From NCBI GenBank assembly GCA_013141115.1, contig JABFRP010000001.1, positions 248,001 through 312,000 of the forward strand: 64,000 nucleotides of DNA, in the 5' to 3' direction. This DNA is from Ferruginibacter sp. (GTDB lineage Bacteria; Bacteroidota; Bacteroidia; Chitinophagales; Chitinophagaceae). The notes beneath the pieces are model-generated. The model worked only from the letters and a program-made list of their open reading frames with translations, made no database searches and was not told where the DNA came from. Every line of letters begins with the position of its first letter. Position 1 is the stretch's first letter. The position numbers and the translations under genes were made by a program. Shown one piece after another: positions 19,036 to 28,476 of this stretch.

Positions 19036-20571
19036 TTACTCTTCACTCAATGTAATCGGGTATTCATACACGCCATCATAACCGGGGTAAAATCCGCTGA
19101 TAGTTACAGTTTTATTGGTGCCAACAGCAGCTTTTAATTCATCTACTGTTTTTACTTCCTTATCATTGATCTTTAAAACAACAAAACCATCTTTCATACG
19201 GGTTTGATCGTTCAACGCACCATCATGTATTTTTTTAATGATCACACCGCCGTTAACACCGTATTCTTTTGCTTTTTTACTGTCTAGCGTTAGTAACTCT
19301 GCACCCAGCTTATCAACAGCCGCATCTGCCTTTACAATATCAAAATTGCCAGACTTATTTTTAAGAGTAACTGTTACTATATTTTCTTTTCCATTACGTA
19401 CATAAGTAACCGGTACTTTATCGCCTGGTTTAAAACGGCTGATCTGTCCTTGTAGTTCTGCACCATTTGTTACTTCCGTACCGTCCACTTTTTTAATGAT
19501 ATCACCTTTTCTAATGCCTGCTGCGTAAGCCGCTCCATCTGTTGGTACATCCTGTGCAAATATACCTTCGGCAGATAATGGAATACTTTCTTTTTTCTTT
19601 ACTTCATCGGGCAAATCGCTGGCGTTTACAAACTGCACTCCTAAATAACCTCTTTGTACCGTGCCAAATTTAATAAGATCATCTACTACTTTTTTAGCGA
19701 TATTAACCGGTATTGCATAAGAGTAACCTGCATAAGAACCGGTAGGCGAAGCAATAGCAGAATTTATACCTACTAATTTTCCGTCTGTATTAATTAAAGC
19801 ACCACCACTGTTGCCCTGGTTTACTGCAGCATCAGTTTGTATAAAAGATTCCACACCTGCTTTAGAATCTCCGCTCTTATCTTTATTCAACCCCAGGCTT
19901 CTTGCTTTAGCGCTTACAATACCTGCTGTTACAGTTGTCTCTAAATTTAAAGGATAACCAATAGCTAAAACCCACTGGCCAATTTTTAGGTCGTCGGAAT
20001 TGCCGTACAATAAAAAAGGTAAACCTGCGGCTTCAATTTTAATTACTGCTAAATCATAAGAAGGATCAGTGCCTACTACTTTTGCTTTATAAGTTTTTTT
20101 ATTGTTTAGGGTTACTGTTAATTCGTCAGCTTTATCCACCACATGGTTATTGGTAACAATGTAGCCATCTTCACTGATAATAACACCCGAACCACTTGCT
20201 CTTTGCTCAGGAATTACACCGCCCCTGCCACCAAATAACTGGTTAAACATATCATCATCAAATAAATCGCTAAAGGGGTTATTGGGTCTGGTACGTGGTA
20301 AACTGTTACTAACCTGTTTAGCGTTTGTTTTTGTTTTAATGTGTACTACGGCAGGTAAAGCTGCTGCGGATGGTGCTGTAAAATCAACAGCACCCGTTGG
20401 TGGAGCTCCTTCATCCTGAAAGCCGGCATATTTATAGTTTGAAGGTATAATGCCTGACTCCTGGCCTGCGTAAGTATTATTGTTTTTAATAAATTTACCA
20501 TAACCCCACATTACTGAAAGGGCGGTAACAGCGCTGATTATCACCGTAAATAAGACTTGTTTCAGTTTCAT
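19036..20571 (-). CDS. Do-like periplasmic serine protease (HtrA/DegP)
   Basis: 511 aa with an N-terminal membrane or signal segment (7-22). Trypsin-like domain with His143 (TNNHVV), Asp173 (YDLAV) and Ser255 (GNSGG), then two PDZ domains (about 300-400 and 415-505). It degrades or refolds damaged envelope proteins. It is monocistronic and ends against the amylase gene with a palindrome between. No signal for heat-shock control was recognised upstream (20572-20768 holds nothing clear). Confidence 0.94.
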   Translation of the reverse strand: MKLKQVLFTVIISAVTALSVMWGYGKFIKNNNTYAGQESGIIPSNYKYAGFQDEGAPPTGAVDFTAPSAAALPAVVHIKTKTNAKQVSNSLPRTRPNNPFSDLFDDDMFNQLFGGRGGVIPEQRASGSGVIISEDGYIVTNNHVVDKADELTVTLNNKKTYKAKVVGTDPSYDLAVIKIEAAGLPFLLYGNSDDLKIGQWVLAIGYPLNLETTVTAGIVSAKARSLGLNKDKSGDSKAGVESFIQTDAAVNQGNSGGALINTDGKLVGINSAIASPTGSYAGYSYAIPVNIAKKVVDDLIKFGTVQRGYLGVQFVNASDLPDEVKKKESIPLSAEGIFAQDVPTDGAAYAAGIRKGDIIKKVDGTEVTNGAELQGQISRFKPGDKVPVTYVRNGKENIVTVTLKNKSGNFDIVKADAAVDKLGAELLTLDSKKAKEYGVNGGVIIKKIHDGALNDQTRMKDGFVVLKINDKEVKTVDELKAAVGTNKTVTISGFYPGYDGVYEYPITLSEE

Positions 20572-20768
20572 TTTCTGTAGATTTTATTTTGTTCTAAATA
20601 GTTTTCTTTTTTGTCAAACTCCAGAATTATAATTTATCAACTCTCATGCCTGACGATACAAAATAACGAAGAACTGACAAATTGAGATTTACCAACTGCC
20701 ATCTTTAACAGTTAATTAGGAAGGGTTTCGTAGATGCCGCCTTAAACCTCTAAACTCCTAAACCTGCC

Positions 20769-21764
20769 TCACAACGTTAACAAAAACTGCATCGTATCTA
20801 CACCATCGGCATAATCAAATAAACCGGGTTGTTGTGCTTGCCCAAAAGCTACGTTTCCGCTGCCAACAATGCATTGTACATCATTATTATCCTTAAGTGT
20901 TGTTTTTACTTTTTCAGCATCTTCATAAAAACTATAATTCAACTGGCTGATGGCCGAAAAAATCTCTTCGTTCTCTATCAATAAAGTGCTTTCATTGGTC
21001 ATGTAGTAAATATTATTCATCAATGCAATGGATAATTGATAGTCGTAATTATTCTTGTACTTGTGGTGATCTCCAAAATATTTATACCTGTTAAACGAGC
21101 TGAGTAGTGGCACAAAATCATACTCTTTAGGTACATAAATTTTGGTAATGTTTCTGCAACCTAATCCAAAATACAAATGCACATCATCCGAAAGTTTATC
21201 CAGTTCTTCGGAGGTTTCGTTGCCAGTTAAAATGGCTACAGATGTACGGTTGCGGCGAATAATGCTGGGGTATTTTGCAAAATACTGTTCAAAATATCTG
21301 GCACTGTTATTACTGCCGGTGGCTATGTAGGCATCGCAGCCTTTAAGCATTTCGGCAAATACAATATTGTTTTGCAGGCTGCCATCCCAGCTGTATATTT
21401 TTTGCACAATATGCTTCAGCAGCACATCATCCTTACCTGATAGTTTTATGGTTTGATTATGGCCGCTGATAAACACACATAAAAAATCGTGAAAGCCAAC
21501 TAACGGTATGTTGCCCGCCATTACCAGCCCAATGTTTTTACCCTTTACGTTATCATCTAAATGATAATGATTAGCCCATGCTTCCAGTTTTTCGGACACT
21601 AAAAATTCGCTGCAAATATTCCGTACTGCCAGGTCAATAAACTCGGGAACAAACCAGCCGTTCCATGCCGATGCTTTGATTTTAACTTCCTGCCATTCCG
21701 TATCATTTTCTTCAAGATATTTTTTTAATTTTTGTAATAATTCAATTCGTTTTTGTAGATTCAT
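20769..21764 (-). CDS. acyl-CoA reductase, LuxC family
   Basis: 331 aa, of the LuxC/acyl-CoA reductase family (NAD(P)H-dependent reduction of activated fatty acids to aldehydes). The putative nucleophile Cys lies in YFGLGCRNITKIYVP and a glycine-rich GNIPLVGFHDFL segment precedes it. It is divergent from a ferredoxin gene 70 bases away, a pairing that recurs in Bacteroidota (general knowledge, not searched). There is no sign of a lux operon; a lipid-modification role is inferred. Confidence 0.85.
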   Translation of the reverse strand: MNLQKRIELLQKLKKYLEENDTEWQEVKIKASAWNGWFVPEFIDLAVRNICSEFLVSEKLEAWANHYHLDDNVKGKNIGLVMAGNIPLVGFHDFLCVFISGHNQTIKLSGKDDVLLKHIVQKIYSWDGSLQNNIVFAEMLKGCDAYIATGSNNSARYFEQYFAKYPSIIRRNRTSVAILTGNETSEELDKLSDDVHLYFGLGCRNITKIYVPKEYDFVPLLSSFNRYKYFGDHHKYKNNYDYQLSIALMNNIYYMTNESTLLIENEEIFSAISQLNYSFYEDAEKVKTTLKDNNDVQCIVGSGNVAFGQAQQPGLFDYADGVDTMQFLLTL

Positions 21765-21790
21765 AATGTTATTATTGTTAAATTGCAGTG

Positions 21791-21806
21791 CCTACCAAAA
21801 GGTAGG
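21791..21806. promoter_or_regulatory. inverted repeat between divergent reductase and ferredoxin genes
   Basis: CCTACC-AAAA-GGTAGG, a 6-bp stem with four-base loop in the 69-base gap. It could be an operator or a chance hairpin. Confidence 0.3.
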
Positions 21807-21833
21807 GTTTAAAATTCAAAAATACGATAGAAG

Positions 21834-22181
21834 ATGGCTATTAAAATTACAGACGAATGTATTAACTGCGGTGCTTGCGAACCTGAGTGTCCTAACAACG
21901 CAATTTATGAAGGTGGAGTAGAGTGGGCTGTTGCCGATGGCACCACAGTAAAAGGCATGTTTACATTGCTTGATGGTACACAGGTAGATGCTGACCAGAG
22001 AAATGCTCCGGTAAGTTCTGATATTTACTACATTACGCCTAATAAGTGTACAGAATGCCAGGGTTTTCATGAAGAGCCGCAATGTGCTGCAGTTTGCCCG
22101 GTTGACTGCTGTGTAGCTGACGAAATGTATACCGAAACAGTGGATGAACTGTTGGCTAAGAAAGACAAGTTGCATATTTAA
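21834..22181 (+). CDS. 4Fe-4S dicluster ferredoxin
   Basis: 115 aa. The first cluster is bound by [12 protein letters not shown] near the N-terminus. The second motif is extended: [13 protein letters not shown] followed by CPVDC. This matches the long-loop ferredoxins typical of Bacteroidota (the Alvin type). It carries electrons in the cytoplasm, possibly for the divergently encoded reductase. The C-terminal helix ([12 protein letters not shown]) is Lys-rich. Confidence 0.92.
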   Translation: MAIKITDECINCGACEPECPNNAIYEGGVEWAVADGTTVKGMFTLLDGTQVDADQRNAPVSSDIYYITPNKCTECQGFHEEPQCAAVCPVDCCVADEMYTETVDELLAKKDKLHI

Positions 22182-22304
22182 TAATATTGCATAATTTTTT
22201 ATAAAGGTGTAAAAGCCTCTTATGGGCAGGTGATATTTCCTGCTGCAATGGCGAGGGTATTTTCTATACTTTCGCCTTTTTGTATCACAACAATTATTTG
22301 CCTG

Positions 22305-22775
22305 ATGAAAAGATTTTTACTTTTTGTGACCGTTGTTTTTTTGTTTACTGCCTGCAATTTTTTTTCGGACAAGAAAAGTGAGTTAGGACCAGATGAGAAA
22401 CAAAGAATGATGGACGCCGACCGGGCCTTTTCTAAACTAAGTGTTGAAAAAGGAATGAAGCATGCTTTTTTAGAATACATCGATAGTAATGGTGTTTTAC
22501 TAAAGCCTAACCAATTTCCTATTGTTGGGGCCGATGCTATTGATTTTTTAATTCAGGAAAACGACAGCACTTACAGCCTGCAATGGGAACCTAAGAACGG
22601 CGCTATAGCTAAATCGGGCGAGTTGGGCTATACTTACGGCTTGTATGCACTTAAACCACATGATAAAGACACCTCTTTTTACGGCACTTATGTAAGCATC
22701 TGGAAAAAGCAACAGGATGGCAGCTGGAAATTTGTTTTGGACAGCGGTAATGAAGGCTTAGGAGCTGAACAATAG
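22305..22775 (+). CDS. lipoprotein with DUF4440/NTF2-like fold
   Basis: 156 aa from the ATG at 22305. Lipobox FTAC at about residue 17. The mature part has the DADRAFSKLS...GMKHAFLEYIDSNGVLL pattern of SnoaL/DUF4440 proteins, followed by strands ending in DGSWKFVLDSGN. Such folds bind small molecules or act as subunits; the function is unknown. The frame is open upstream to 22230, but the lipoprotein signal fixes the start. Confidence 0.8.
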   Translation: MKRFLLFVTVVFLFTACNFFSDKKSELGPDEKQRMMDADRAFSKLSVEKGMKHAFLEYIDSNGVLLKPNQFPIVGADAIDFLIQENDSTYSLQWEPKNGAIAKSGELGYTYGLYALKPHDKDTSFYGTYVSIWKKQQDGSWKFVLDSGNEGLGAEQ

Positions 22776-22854
22776 TTTTTGTTTTAACCTGTTTTTGATT
22801 TTATAAAGAAACGATAATATTAAAGGTTGTATTAGCAAATTATAAATAGTAAAC

Positions 22855-22862
22855 TATATTTG
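22855..22862 (+). promoter_or_regulatory. candidate -7 box upstream of ddl
   Basis: TATATTTG matches TAnnTTTG, 29 bases before the start. The nearest TTG (22827) is 25 bases upstream, longer than usual. Confidence 0.35.
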
Positions 22863-22891
22863 TTTACAGTTAACAACCCCTTACAAACAGA

Positions 22892-23869
22892 ATGAAAAAA
22901 AAGATTGCACTCGTTACCGGCGGCTATTCAGGCGAAGCGGTGATCTCTTATAAAAGTGCCACTACAATCGAAAAAAATATTGATGCAGATAAATGGGAAT
23001 GCTATAAAATTGATATCAACCCCAATGGCTGGTTTTATATGGCAACCGATGGGCCGCAGGTGTCTGTAGATAAAAATGATTTTTCAATAACGCTTAACGG
23101 CGCAAAAATTAAGTTTGATGCGGTGCTGGTTGGTTTGCATGGTACACCCGGCGAAGATGGAAAACTACAGGGGTATTTTGATTGCCTTAAAATTCCTTAC
23201 ACTTCCTGCGATGCAGCCACTTCTGCATTAACTTTTAATAAAAGGTATACAGTAGCCGTAGCCGCTTTTGCTGGTATGTATGTGGCTAAGTCTTTACATC
23301 TTTTTAAAAATATACCTGTAACACCTGCCGAAATTTTAAAGAGTTTAAAATTGCCTTTATTTGTAAAGCCCAATAACGGGGGTAGTAGTTTGGGTATTAG
23401 TAAAGTAAAAGAAGCAGCAGAATTGCAGTTGGCGTTGGATAAAGCATTTAAAGAAGATGACCAGGTATTGGTGGAAGAATTTATCAGTGGCAGAGAATTT
23501 ACTATTGGAGTATTTAAAAGCAAAGGGCAAATTATTACATTGCCCATAACAGAGATCATCTCTAAAAACGAATTTTTTGATTTTCAGGCAAAGTACGAAG
23601 GCGCAAGTGAAGAAGTTACACCTGCACAGGTTGACGAAGCTGTAGCGGAAAAAGTAAGGGCAGAAGCCAGAAAAGCGTATTCGGTATTTAACTGTAATGG
23701 TATAGTGAGGATAGATTTTATTTACAATGAGGCAGATGGCAATCCGTATATGCTGGAAATAAATACGGTGCCGGGGCAAAGCGATGCCAGCCTGGTGCCA
23801 CAGCAGGTGGTAGCCATGGGCATGACCTTAAAAGAATTTTATTCGTTATTGATAGAAGAGTGTTTTTAG
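22892..23869 (+). CDS. ddl: D-alanine--D-alanine ligase
   Basis: 325 aa ATP-grasp enzyme making D-Ala-D-Ala for peptidoglycan. Visible landmarks are the N-terminal GGYSGE loop, GLHGTPGEDGKLQG, the ATP-grasp LFVKPNNGGSSLGISK, and the metal site VRIDFIYNE...YMLEINTVPG. Length and order are normal. It is followed after 88 bases by the PASTA protein gene, also envelope related, so co-transcription is likely. Confidence 0.96.
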   Translation: MKKKIALVTGGYSGEAVISYKSATTIEKNIDADKWECYKIDINPNGWFYMATDGPQVSVDKNDFSITLNGAKIKFDAVLVGLHGTPGEDGKLQGYFDCLKIPYTSCDAATSALTFNKRYTVAVAAFAGMYVAKSLHLFKNIPVTPAEILKSLKLPLFVKPNNGGSSLGISKVKEAAELQLALDKAFKEDDQVLVEEFISGREFTIGVFKSKGQIITLPITEIISKNEFFDFQAKYEGASEEVTPAQVDEAVAEKVRAEARKAYSVFNCNGIVRIDFIYNEADGNPYMLEINTVPGQSDASLVPQQVVAMGMTLKEFYSLLIEECF

Positions 23870-23957
23870 TATTTTGGCATTATTATTCCTAATTACTAAA
23901 ACCAGGCATAGAATTTTAAATCCGAAATCTGAAATCACCAATCTAAAATTATTAACT

Positions 23958-24758
23958 GTGTTTAATTTTATTACAAAGCGGCCTCTGTGGGTAAATATTG
24001 TAGTTGCAGGGGTACTTGCACTTTTAGTGGGGTTTACTTTTCTAAAAATGTTGGGTTTAATAACCAAGCATGGAGAGTACCTTACTGTGCCTGCAGTACT
24101 GGGTAAAAATACAGATGAAGCCATTAAGCTGCTGGAAAAGCAGGGCTTTGATGTGCAGATACAGGATTCGGTATTTACAGATACGGCTGCACGTGGTGTA
24201 GTACTTAAGCAATTACCCGACCCTAATGCTACCGTAAAAATAAACCGTACTGTTTTTTTAACCGTAAACAGAATGGTGCCTCCAATGATAGATATGCCTA
24301 AATTAGAAGGCCAGAGTTTAAGCTTTGCATTGGATATTTTGCAGAGAAGCCATTTAAAACTGGAGGATACTATTTTTAAACCCAGCTTTGAGTTAGGCTC
24401 GGTACTGGAGCAGCAATACAACGGTGTTCGCATTCCGGAAAAAGCTAAAGTGCAATGGGGTAGTAAGATAACTTTGGTAATTGGCAGCGGATTAGGAACG
24501 GAGCAAATAATAGTGCCTTCGTTATTGGGCATGACCTATAAAGAAGCTAAAGCATACCTTGAACAAGCGGGCATTAGTATTGGTGCCGTTTTGCCTGACC
24601 CTGATGTACGAGATACCGCCAATGCTTTTGTATACATGCAAAGGCCTGAAAGATTTGATGAAGAAAAAAACCCACGATACATACAGCCGGGACAGATAAT
24701 GGATATATGGATTTCTGCTGTAATGAAAATGCCAAAAGATTCTGTTGAAATTAAATAA
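23958..24758 (+). CDS. PASTA-domain membrane protein
   Basis: About 266 aa. The frame is open from 23874, but no ATG precedes the membrane segment; the GTG at 23958 (VFNFITKRPLW) is the best start. One transmembrane helix (WVNIVVAGVLALLVGFTFL) is followed by three PASTA repeats (about 45-110, 115-180 and 185-255), the modules that bind muropeptides in PknB and PBP2x. No kinase or penicillin-binding domain is attached. With ddl upstream, a cell-wall sensing or scaffolding role is plausible. Confidence 0.82.
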   Translation: MFNFITKRPLWVNIVVAGVLALLVGFTFLKMLGLITKHGEYLTVPAVLGKNTDEAIKLLEKQGFDVQIQDSVFTDTAARGVVLKQLPDPNATVKINRTVFLTVNRMVPPMIDMPKLEGQSLSFALDILQRSHLKLEDTIFKPSFELGSVLEQQYNGVRIPEKAKVQWGSKITLVIGSGLGTEQIIVPSLLGMTYKEAKAYLEQAGISIGAVLPDPDVRDTANAFVYMQRPERFDEEKNPRYIQPGQIMDIWISAVMKMPKDSVEIK

Positions 24759-24773
24759 TAAAAACTATTGATT

Positions 24774-25082
24774 ATGACAATAATAACTGCTGATGATGTA
24801 AAATTCCGCCTTGAATCAGGCGAGAAACTAAATTTAGTTGATGTAAGAGAACCGCATGAAAATGCCGAGTTCAATATTGGCGGGGTACTGGTGCCATTAG
24901 GCAAAGTGCAAACCATGCAAATTGAAGATATTGAAGCGCTTAAAAATGAAGAAGTGATTGTGTATTGCCGCAGTGGTAACCGCAGCGGACAAGCAGCTTT
25001 AATGCTGGAAACATTTGGCTTTACCGATGTAAAAAATCTTGCAGGCGGTATGCTGTCGTGGAAAGAAAGGTTTGGCGGATAG
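24774..25082 (+). CDS. rhodanese-like domain protein
   Basis: 102 aa from the ATG at 24774 (TTG at 24768 is in frame). A single rhodanese domain with LVDVREPHENAEFNIGG and the active-site loop VYCRSGNRSG, where Cys is the sulfur carrier. Cytoplasmic sulfurtransferase of unknown partner. It starts 15 bases after the PASTA gene, so both are probably on one transcript. Confidence 0.9.
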   Translation: MTIITADDVKFRLESGEKLNLVDVREPHENAEFNIGGVLVPLGKVQTMQIEDIEALKNEEVIVYCRSGNRSGQAALMLETFGFTDVKNLAGGMLSWKERFGG

Positions 25083-25125
25083 AGGGCAAGTGATAGGTTT
25101 TAAAAGTAAATAAAGTATATAAAAA

Positions 25126-25173
25126 ATAAGGTATATAAAGTAAAGGCTTATGCCTTTACTTTATATACCTTAT
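25126..25173. repeat. AAAGTA-type palindrome, 22-bp perfect arms
   Basis: Arms 25126-25147 and 25152-25173 are exactly complementary with loop TTAT. It is preceded by AAAGTAAATAAAGTATAT direct units (25104-25120). It lies between the convergent rhodanese and TonB receptor genes and probably terminates both. Confidence 0.85.
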
Positions 25174-25184
25174 AAACTTTCTGC

Positions 25185-27356
25185 TTACAGCATCACATTT
25201 ACCCCAACCATACAATTAAACGGCGCCATAGGAAAATAAAAGTTTTCCGACAGTAAACCACCATCATAAATATAACTGAAGCTATAACCATTAGGTTCGT
25301 ATTTTTTACTGAACACATTGTTCAATTGTAAAATAATACTGGTAGCCTTTAATGTTTTCCCTTGCAGCAAATAGCTCAATCTTACATCCTGGGTGTAATA
25401 CGGATTTAAACTCCTCGATTTTTGTGCTGCATTATCAAGGTATTGCCTGCTTACATATTTACTCATCAGGTTTATTGCTGCGTTTTTTACCGGTACAATA
25501 TTTATGCTTCCGCTTGCAACTGTGTTAGGCGAAAATGCAATATCGGTAGAAGAATAAAAATTATTTTTTTGGCCGGTCCAATCCCAGTTAACATTGTATT
25601 CGTCTAAATATTCTGTAAAGTTTTTTATTTTGTTTTTGCTAAAGGTAATGTTGACAGCAGCATTCAGCCATTTATTAAAAATATATTTTCCCTGTAATTC
25701 AATTCCTGCCCTGTAACTGTTAGGTACATTGGTTCGGGTATAAGCACCAACATCATTTATTTTGCCGGTTAAAATTAACTGGTCTTTATACAGCATGTAA
25801 TAAAGATTGGCACCAAACGAATATTTGTTTTTTTTCTTTTCAATACCAGCTTCAAAATCGTTCAGTAATTCCCTTTTAGGTTGTTGTGTATTGCCTGCTT
25901 CAAAATCATCACGGTTAGGTTCTTTTTGTGCAAGGGCATAAGAGGCGTAAGCCTGCCAGTTATTTTTATTGTAGGTAATACCCAGTTTTGGGTTTAAAAA
26001 ACTGTACTTGTTCTTTATTGTCAAAGTTGGATTATCTCTAAAACCATTGATGTTGTAATTGATATTACGTAACTGCACATCAACAAAACTTTGGAAATCA
26101 GTGGTCCATTGCTGCGTCCATTTGCTGTACAACGAAAGGTCTTTTTTATTAGCATTTAAATTGTACCATCTGTAATTTGCTGGAACAGCCGCCTGTACTG
26201 CTGCCCAGATTATTTCGCCAAAATGTTTGCCCTCATAAGCATTCCATCCGCCACCAACAATAAAGTTGGTTTTATTTTTTTGATGTTGTAAAGAAAATAT
26301 GCTGCCGTAAAAATTATTATCCAGCCAAAGCCTTCTTATCAGGTCGGTTCTTTTAATAGTATTGGTACCGTCAAAATAATTGGGTAATCCATAGTCGGCT
26401 AATTTTTTATCGGCTTTATACTGTTCATAATAACCCTTCCCCGTGGTAAGAAATACAGCTATATTTCCTTTCCAGTAATTACTAAGCTTTTGATTGTAAA
26501 AAAGCTGGTAATGGGTTTGGGTATAATTATCAGTTTCATTGTTGTAAGGTTCGCCACTTTTTTCATTGCCACTGGGGTTATAAGTACGGGCACTGTCTAA
26601 TAAATATTCTGCCACACCATTCCAGGCCTGGTAAGTTTTTTCTTTACCGCTAAAAATATTTAAGCGCAAAGAGTTTTTATCGCTCACATAAGCTGTACTT
26701 ACATAAAAAGATTTTAAATTACTTTTAGCCCTGTCAATATAACCATCGCTGGTAATGCTGCTAAGCCTTGCGTCCATAGTAAAATGTTTCCAAATTATGC
26801 CGCTGCCAAATTGAAGGGTGTTTTTTAATGTGTTGTAAGAACCATAACTGTTATTAAATTCAGCATAATGCTTTTTATTGATGTCGTTGGTGGCTAAATT
26901 AATGCTGGCACCAAATGCACCTGCGCCATTGGATGAAGTACCTGCACCTCTTTGTATTTGTATGCTGTTTACCGAAGAAGAAAAATCGGGCAGATCAACA
27001 AAAAATGTTCCCTGGCTTTCTGCATCATTATAAGGAATGCCATTGAGCGTAACATTTATCCTGCTGGCATCTGTGCCCCTGATGCGAATGCCGGTGTAAC
27101 CCACGCCTGTGCCTGCATCAGAGTTTACCACTACCGAAGGTGTTTGGTTCAATAAAAAAGGCAGATCCTGCCCCAGGTTATTTTTTTTAATCTCTTCTTT
27201 GGTAAGATTTGTTTTTGCAAACGGGGCTTTTTCTCCGGCCCTTACCGCCGTAACTTCTACGGGTTGTAAATACGATGTGTCGTTAAATTTTTTCTCTACT
27301 TGTGCAAATGATACTACACTGCCCAAGCATAGTGATGCACTGATAAATAATTTCAT
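25185..27356 (-). CDS. TonB-dependent outer-membrane receptor, probably for thiamine compounds
   Basis: 723 aa. Signal peptide ends at SFAQ (about 19). Plug domain at about 30-150 (GVGYTGIRIRGTDASRINVTLNGIPYNDAESQ region), then a 22-strand barrel ending in a hydrophobic strand with terminal Leu. The TPP riboswitch directly upstream on the same strand ties expression to thiamine status; riboswitch-controlled receptors of this type (Omr1 class) were predicted to import thiamine or its precursors. No thiamine synthesis or inner-membrane transporter gene is adjacent. Confidence 0.88.
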   Translation of the reverse strand: MKLFISASLCLGSVVSFAQVEKKFNDTSYLQPVEVTAVRAGEKAPFAKTNLTKEEIKKNNLGQDLPFLLNQTPSVVVNSDAGTGVGYTGIRIRGTDASRINVTLNGIPYNDAESQGTFFVDLPDFSSSVNSIQIQRGAGTSSNGAGAFGASINLATNDINKKHYAEFNNSYGSYNTLKNTLQFGSGIIWKHFTMDARLSSITSDGYIDRAKSNLKSFYVSTAYVSDKNSLRLNIFSGKEKTYQAWNGVAEYLLDSARTYNPSGNEKSGEPYNNETDNYTQTHYQLFYNQKLSNYWKGNIAVFLTTGKGYYEQYKADKKLADYGLPNYFDGTNTIKRTDLIRRLWLDNNFYGSIFSLQHQKNKTNFIVGGGWNAYEGKHFGEIIWAAVQAAVPANYRWYNLNANKKDLSLYSKWTQQWTTDFQSFVDVQLRNINYNINGFRDNPTLTIKNKYSFLNPKLGITYNKNNWQAYASYALAQKEPNRDDFEAGNTQQPKRELLNDFEAGIEKKKNKYSFGANLYYMLYKDQLILTGKINDVGAYTRTNVPNSYRAGIELQGKYIFNKWLNAAVNITFSKNKIKNFTEYLDEYNVNWDWTGQKNNFYSSTDIAFSPNTVASGSINIVPVKNAAINLMSKYVSRQYLDNAAQKSRSLNPYYTQDVRLSYLLQGKTLKATSIILQLNNVFSKKYEPNGYSFSYIYDGGLLSENFYFPMAPFNCMVGVNVML

Positions 27357-27404
27357 TTCAATAAATTTTAAGCTGAAATCCGAAGCAAAGAGACTATTGC
27401 TTAG

Positions 27405-27421
27405 CCCCGCATTATGCGGGG
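27405..27421 (-). promoter_or_regulatory. hairpin between TPP aptamer and receptor start
   Basis: CCCCGCA-TTA-TGCGGGG forms a 7-bp GC-rich stem between the aptamer and the ATG. It has no T run, so translation control or a leader fold is more likely than intrinsic termination. Confidence 0.5.
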
Positions 27422-27426
27422 GTCAT

Positions 27427-27499
27427 TTCTTCCTACGCAGGCATTATCCTGATCAGGTTAGCGGGTATTATCTCAGCTCCATTTAAGGAACACCCCGGA
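27427..27499 (-). promoter_or_regulatory. TPP riboswitch (THI element)
   Basis: Read on the minus strand the segment contains the conserved TPP aptamer parts in order: GGGGTG at the 5' end, GCTGAGAT, AATACCC, AACCTGATCAGGATAATG, and CTGCGTAGGAA at the 3' end. It lies about 70 bases upstream of the TonB receptor ATG. Binding of thiamine pyrophosphate normally switches the downstream gene off. Confidence 0.95.
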
Positions 27500-27565
27500 A
27501 ATTCAGTCGGTTAATAAGAACTTTGAAAAACGAAGGTAGTGCCTTTTTGATAAAGATTTTTACAT

Positions 27566-27595
27566 TTTGTGTAACATTTTGTTGACGTACTTCGT
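27566..27595 (+). promoter_or_regulatory. candidate promoter for the DUF2807 genes
   Basis: TTTG at 27566-27569 and TACTTCGT at 27588-27595, 18 bases apart, approach the Bacteroidota -33/-7 pattern (6 of 8 in the -7 box). Confidence 0.35.
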
Positions 27596-27706
27596 ATACT
27601 TAAAAAGTATAGCCATGAAAATAACCATTCAAAATTCTTCTTTTTTATTAAGAAGTTGATTGTTTGGTTATTGCATGTGGCAATAAAAACAAATAAAAAA
27701 AACGCC

Positions 27707-28426
27707 ATGAAAAAATTATTTTTATCACTTGTTACATTAATTACTGTTGCAGCATTTGCACAGGACAAAACAGTAATTGCAGATGCCAATGCACAAAAAA
27801 GAACACTTAACGACAGCTTTAACGGCATTAGTGTTTCGGATGGTGTAGATCTTTATCTTACACAGGGCAGCGAAGAATCGGTTGCTGTAAGTGCTTCTGA
27901 AGAAAAATATATGGAGCGCTTTAAAACCGAAGTGGAAAATGGCATATTAAAAATTTATTTTGATAACAAAGGACTCAACTGGGCAGTAAATGATAAGCGT
28001 AAATTAAAAGCTTATGTATCTTTTAAAACGTTGGAAAAATTACATGCATCTGGCGGGGCAGATGTAAAAATGCAGGGTAGCCTTGATGCCAATAACCTGG
28101 ATATTAAATTTACCAGTGGCTCGGCTTTTAACGGCAAACTAATAGCAAAGGAATTAACGGTGGAACAAAATAGCGGATCTGCAATTAATATATCGGGTAC
28201 TGCCGATAAAATAAAAATTGATATCAGCAGCGGTGCTGTATTTAAAGGTTACGACCTGACAGTTGAATATTGCGATGCCAAAGCCAGCAGCGGTGGAGGA
28301 ATAAGAATTACTATTAATAAAGAGTTGAGCGCAAAAGCAACCAGTGGCGGTGGCGTAAAATATAAAGGTGATGGAGTAATAAAAGAGATAAATGTAAATA
28401 GCGGAGGCTCAGTTAAAAAAGCATAA
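27707..28426 (+). CDS. DUF2807 (head GIN-like) secreted protein, copy 1
   Basis: 239 aa from the ATG at 27707; upstream in-frame codons are not needed. Signal peptide ends at AFAQ (about 18). The rest is a DUF2807 right-handed beta-helix-like protein: SFNGISVSDGVDLYLTQG at the start, then repeated turns (SGGADV, SGSAF, SGSAI, SSGAVF, SSGGG, SGGGV). Function unknown; family members are envelope proteins of Bacteroidota. The next gene is a paralogue of exactly the same length, 50 bases downstream. Confidence 0.85.
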   Translation: MKKLFLSLVTLITVAAFAQDKTVIADANAQKRTLNDSFNGISVSDGVDLYLTQGSEESVAVSASEEKYMERFKTEVENGILKIYFDNKGLNWAVNDKRKLKAYVSFKTLEKLHASGGADVKMQGSLDANNLDIKFTSGSAFNGKLIAKELTVEQNSGSAINISGTADKIKIDISSGAVFKGYDLTVEYCDAKASSGGGIRITINKELSAKATSGGGVKYKGDGVIKEINVNSGGSVKKA

Positions 28427-28476
28427 TTTGGTTTAGCGATTTATATGATTAGCCAGTATTGTTTAAAATTAATTTT

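Noticed and set aside
20769..21764. A lux bioluminescence operon
   Set aside because: Only the LuxC-type reductase is present, without luxA, B, D or E.
21816..22175. Minus-strand ORF of 119 codons
   Set aside because: Antisense of the ferredoxin gene, which has clear cluster motifs.
23846..24532. Minus-strand ORF of 228 codons
   Set aside because: Antisense shadow of the PASTA gene, with no recognisable domain or start context.
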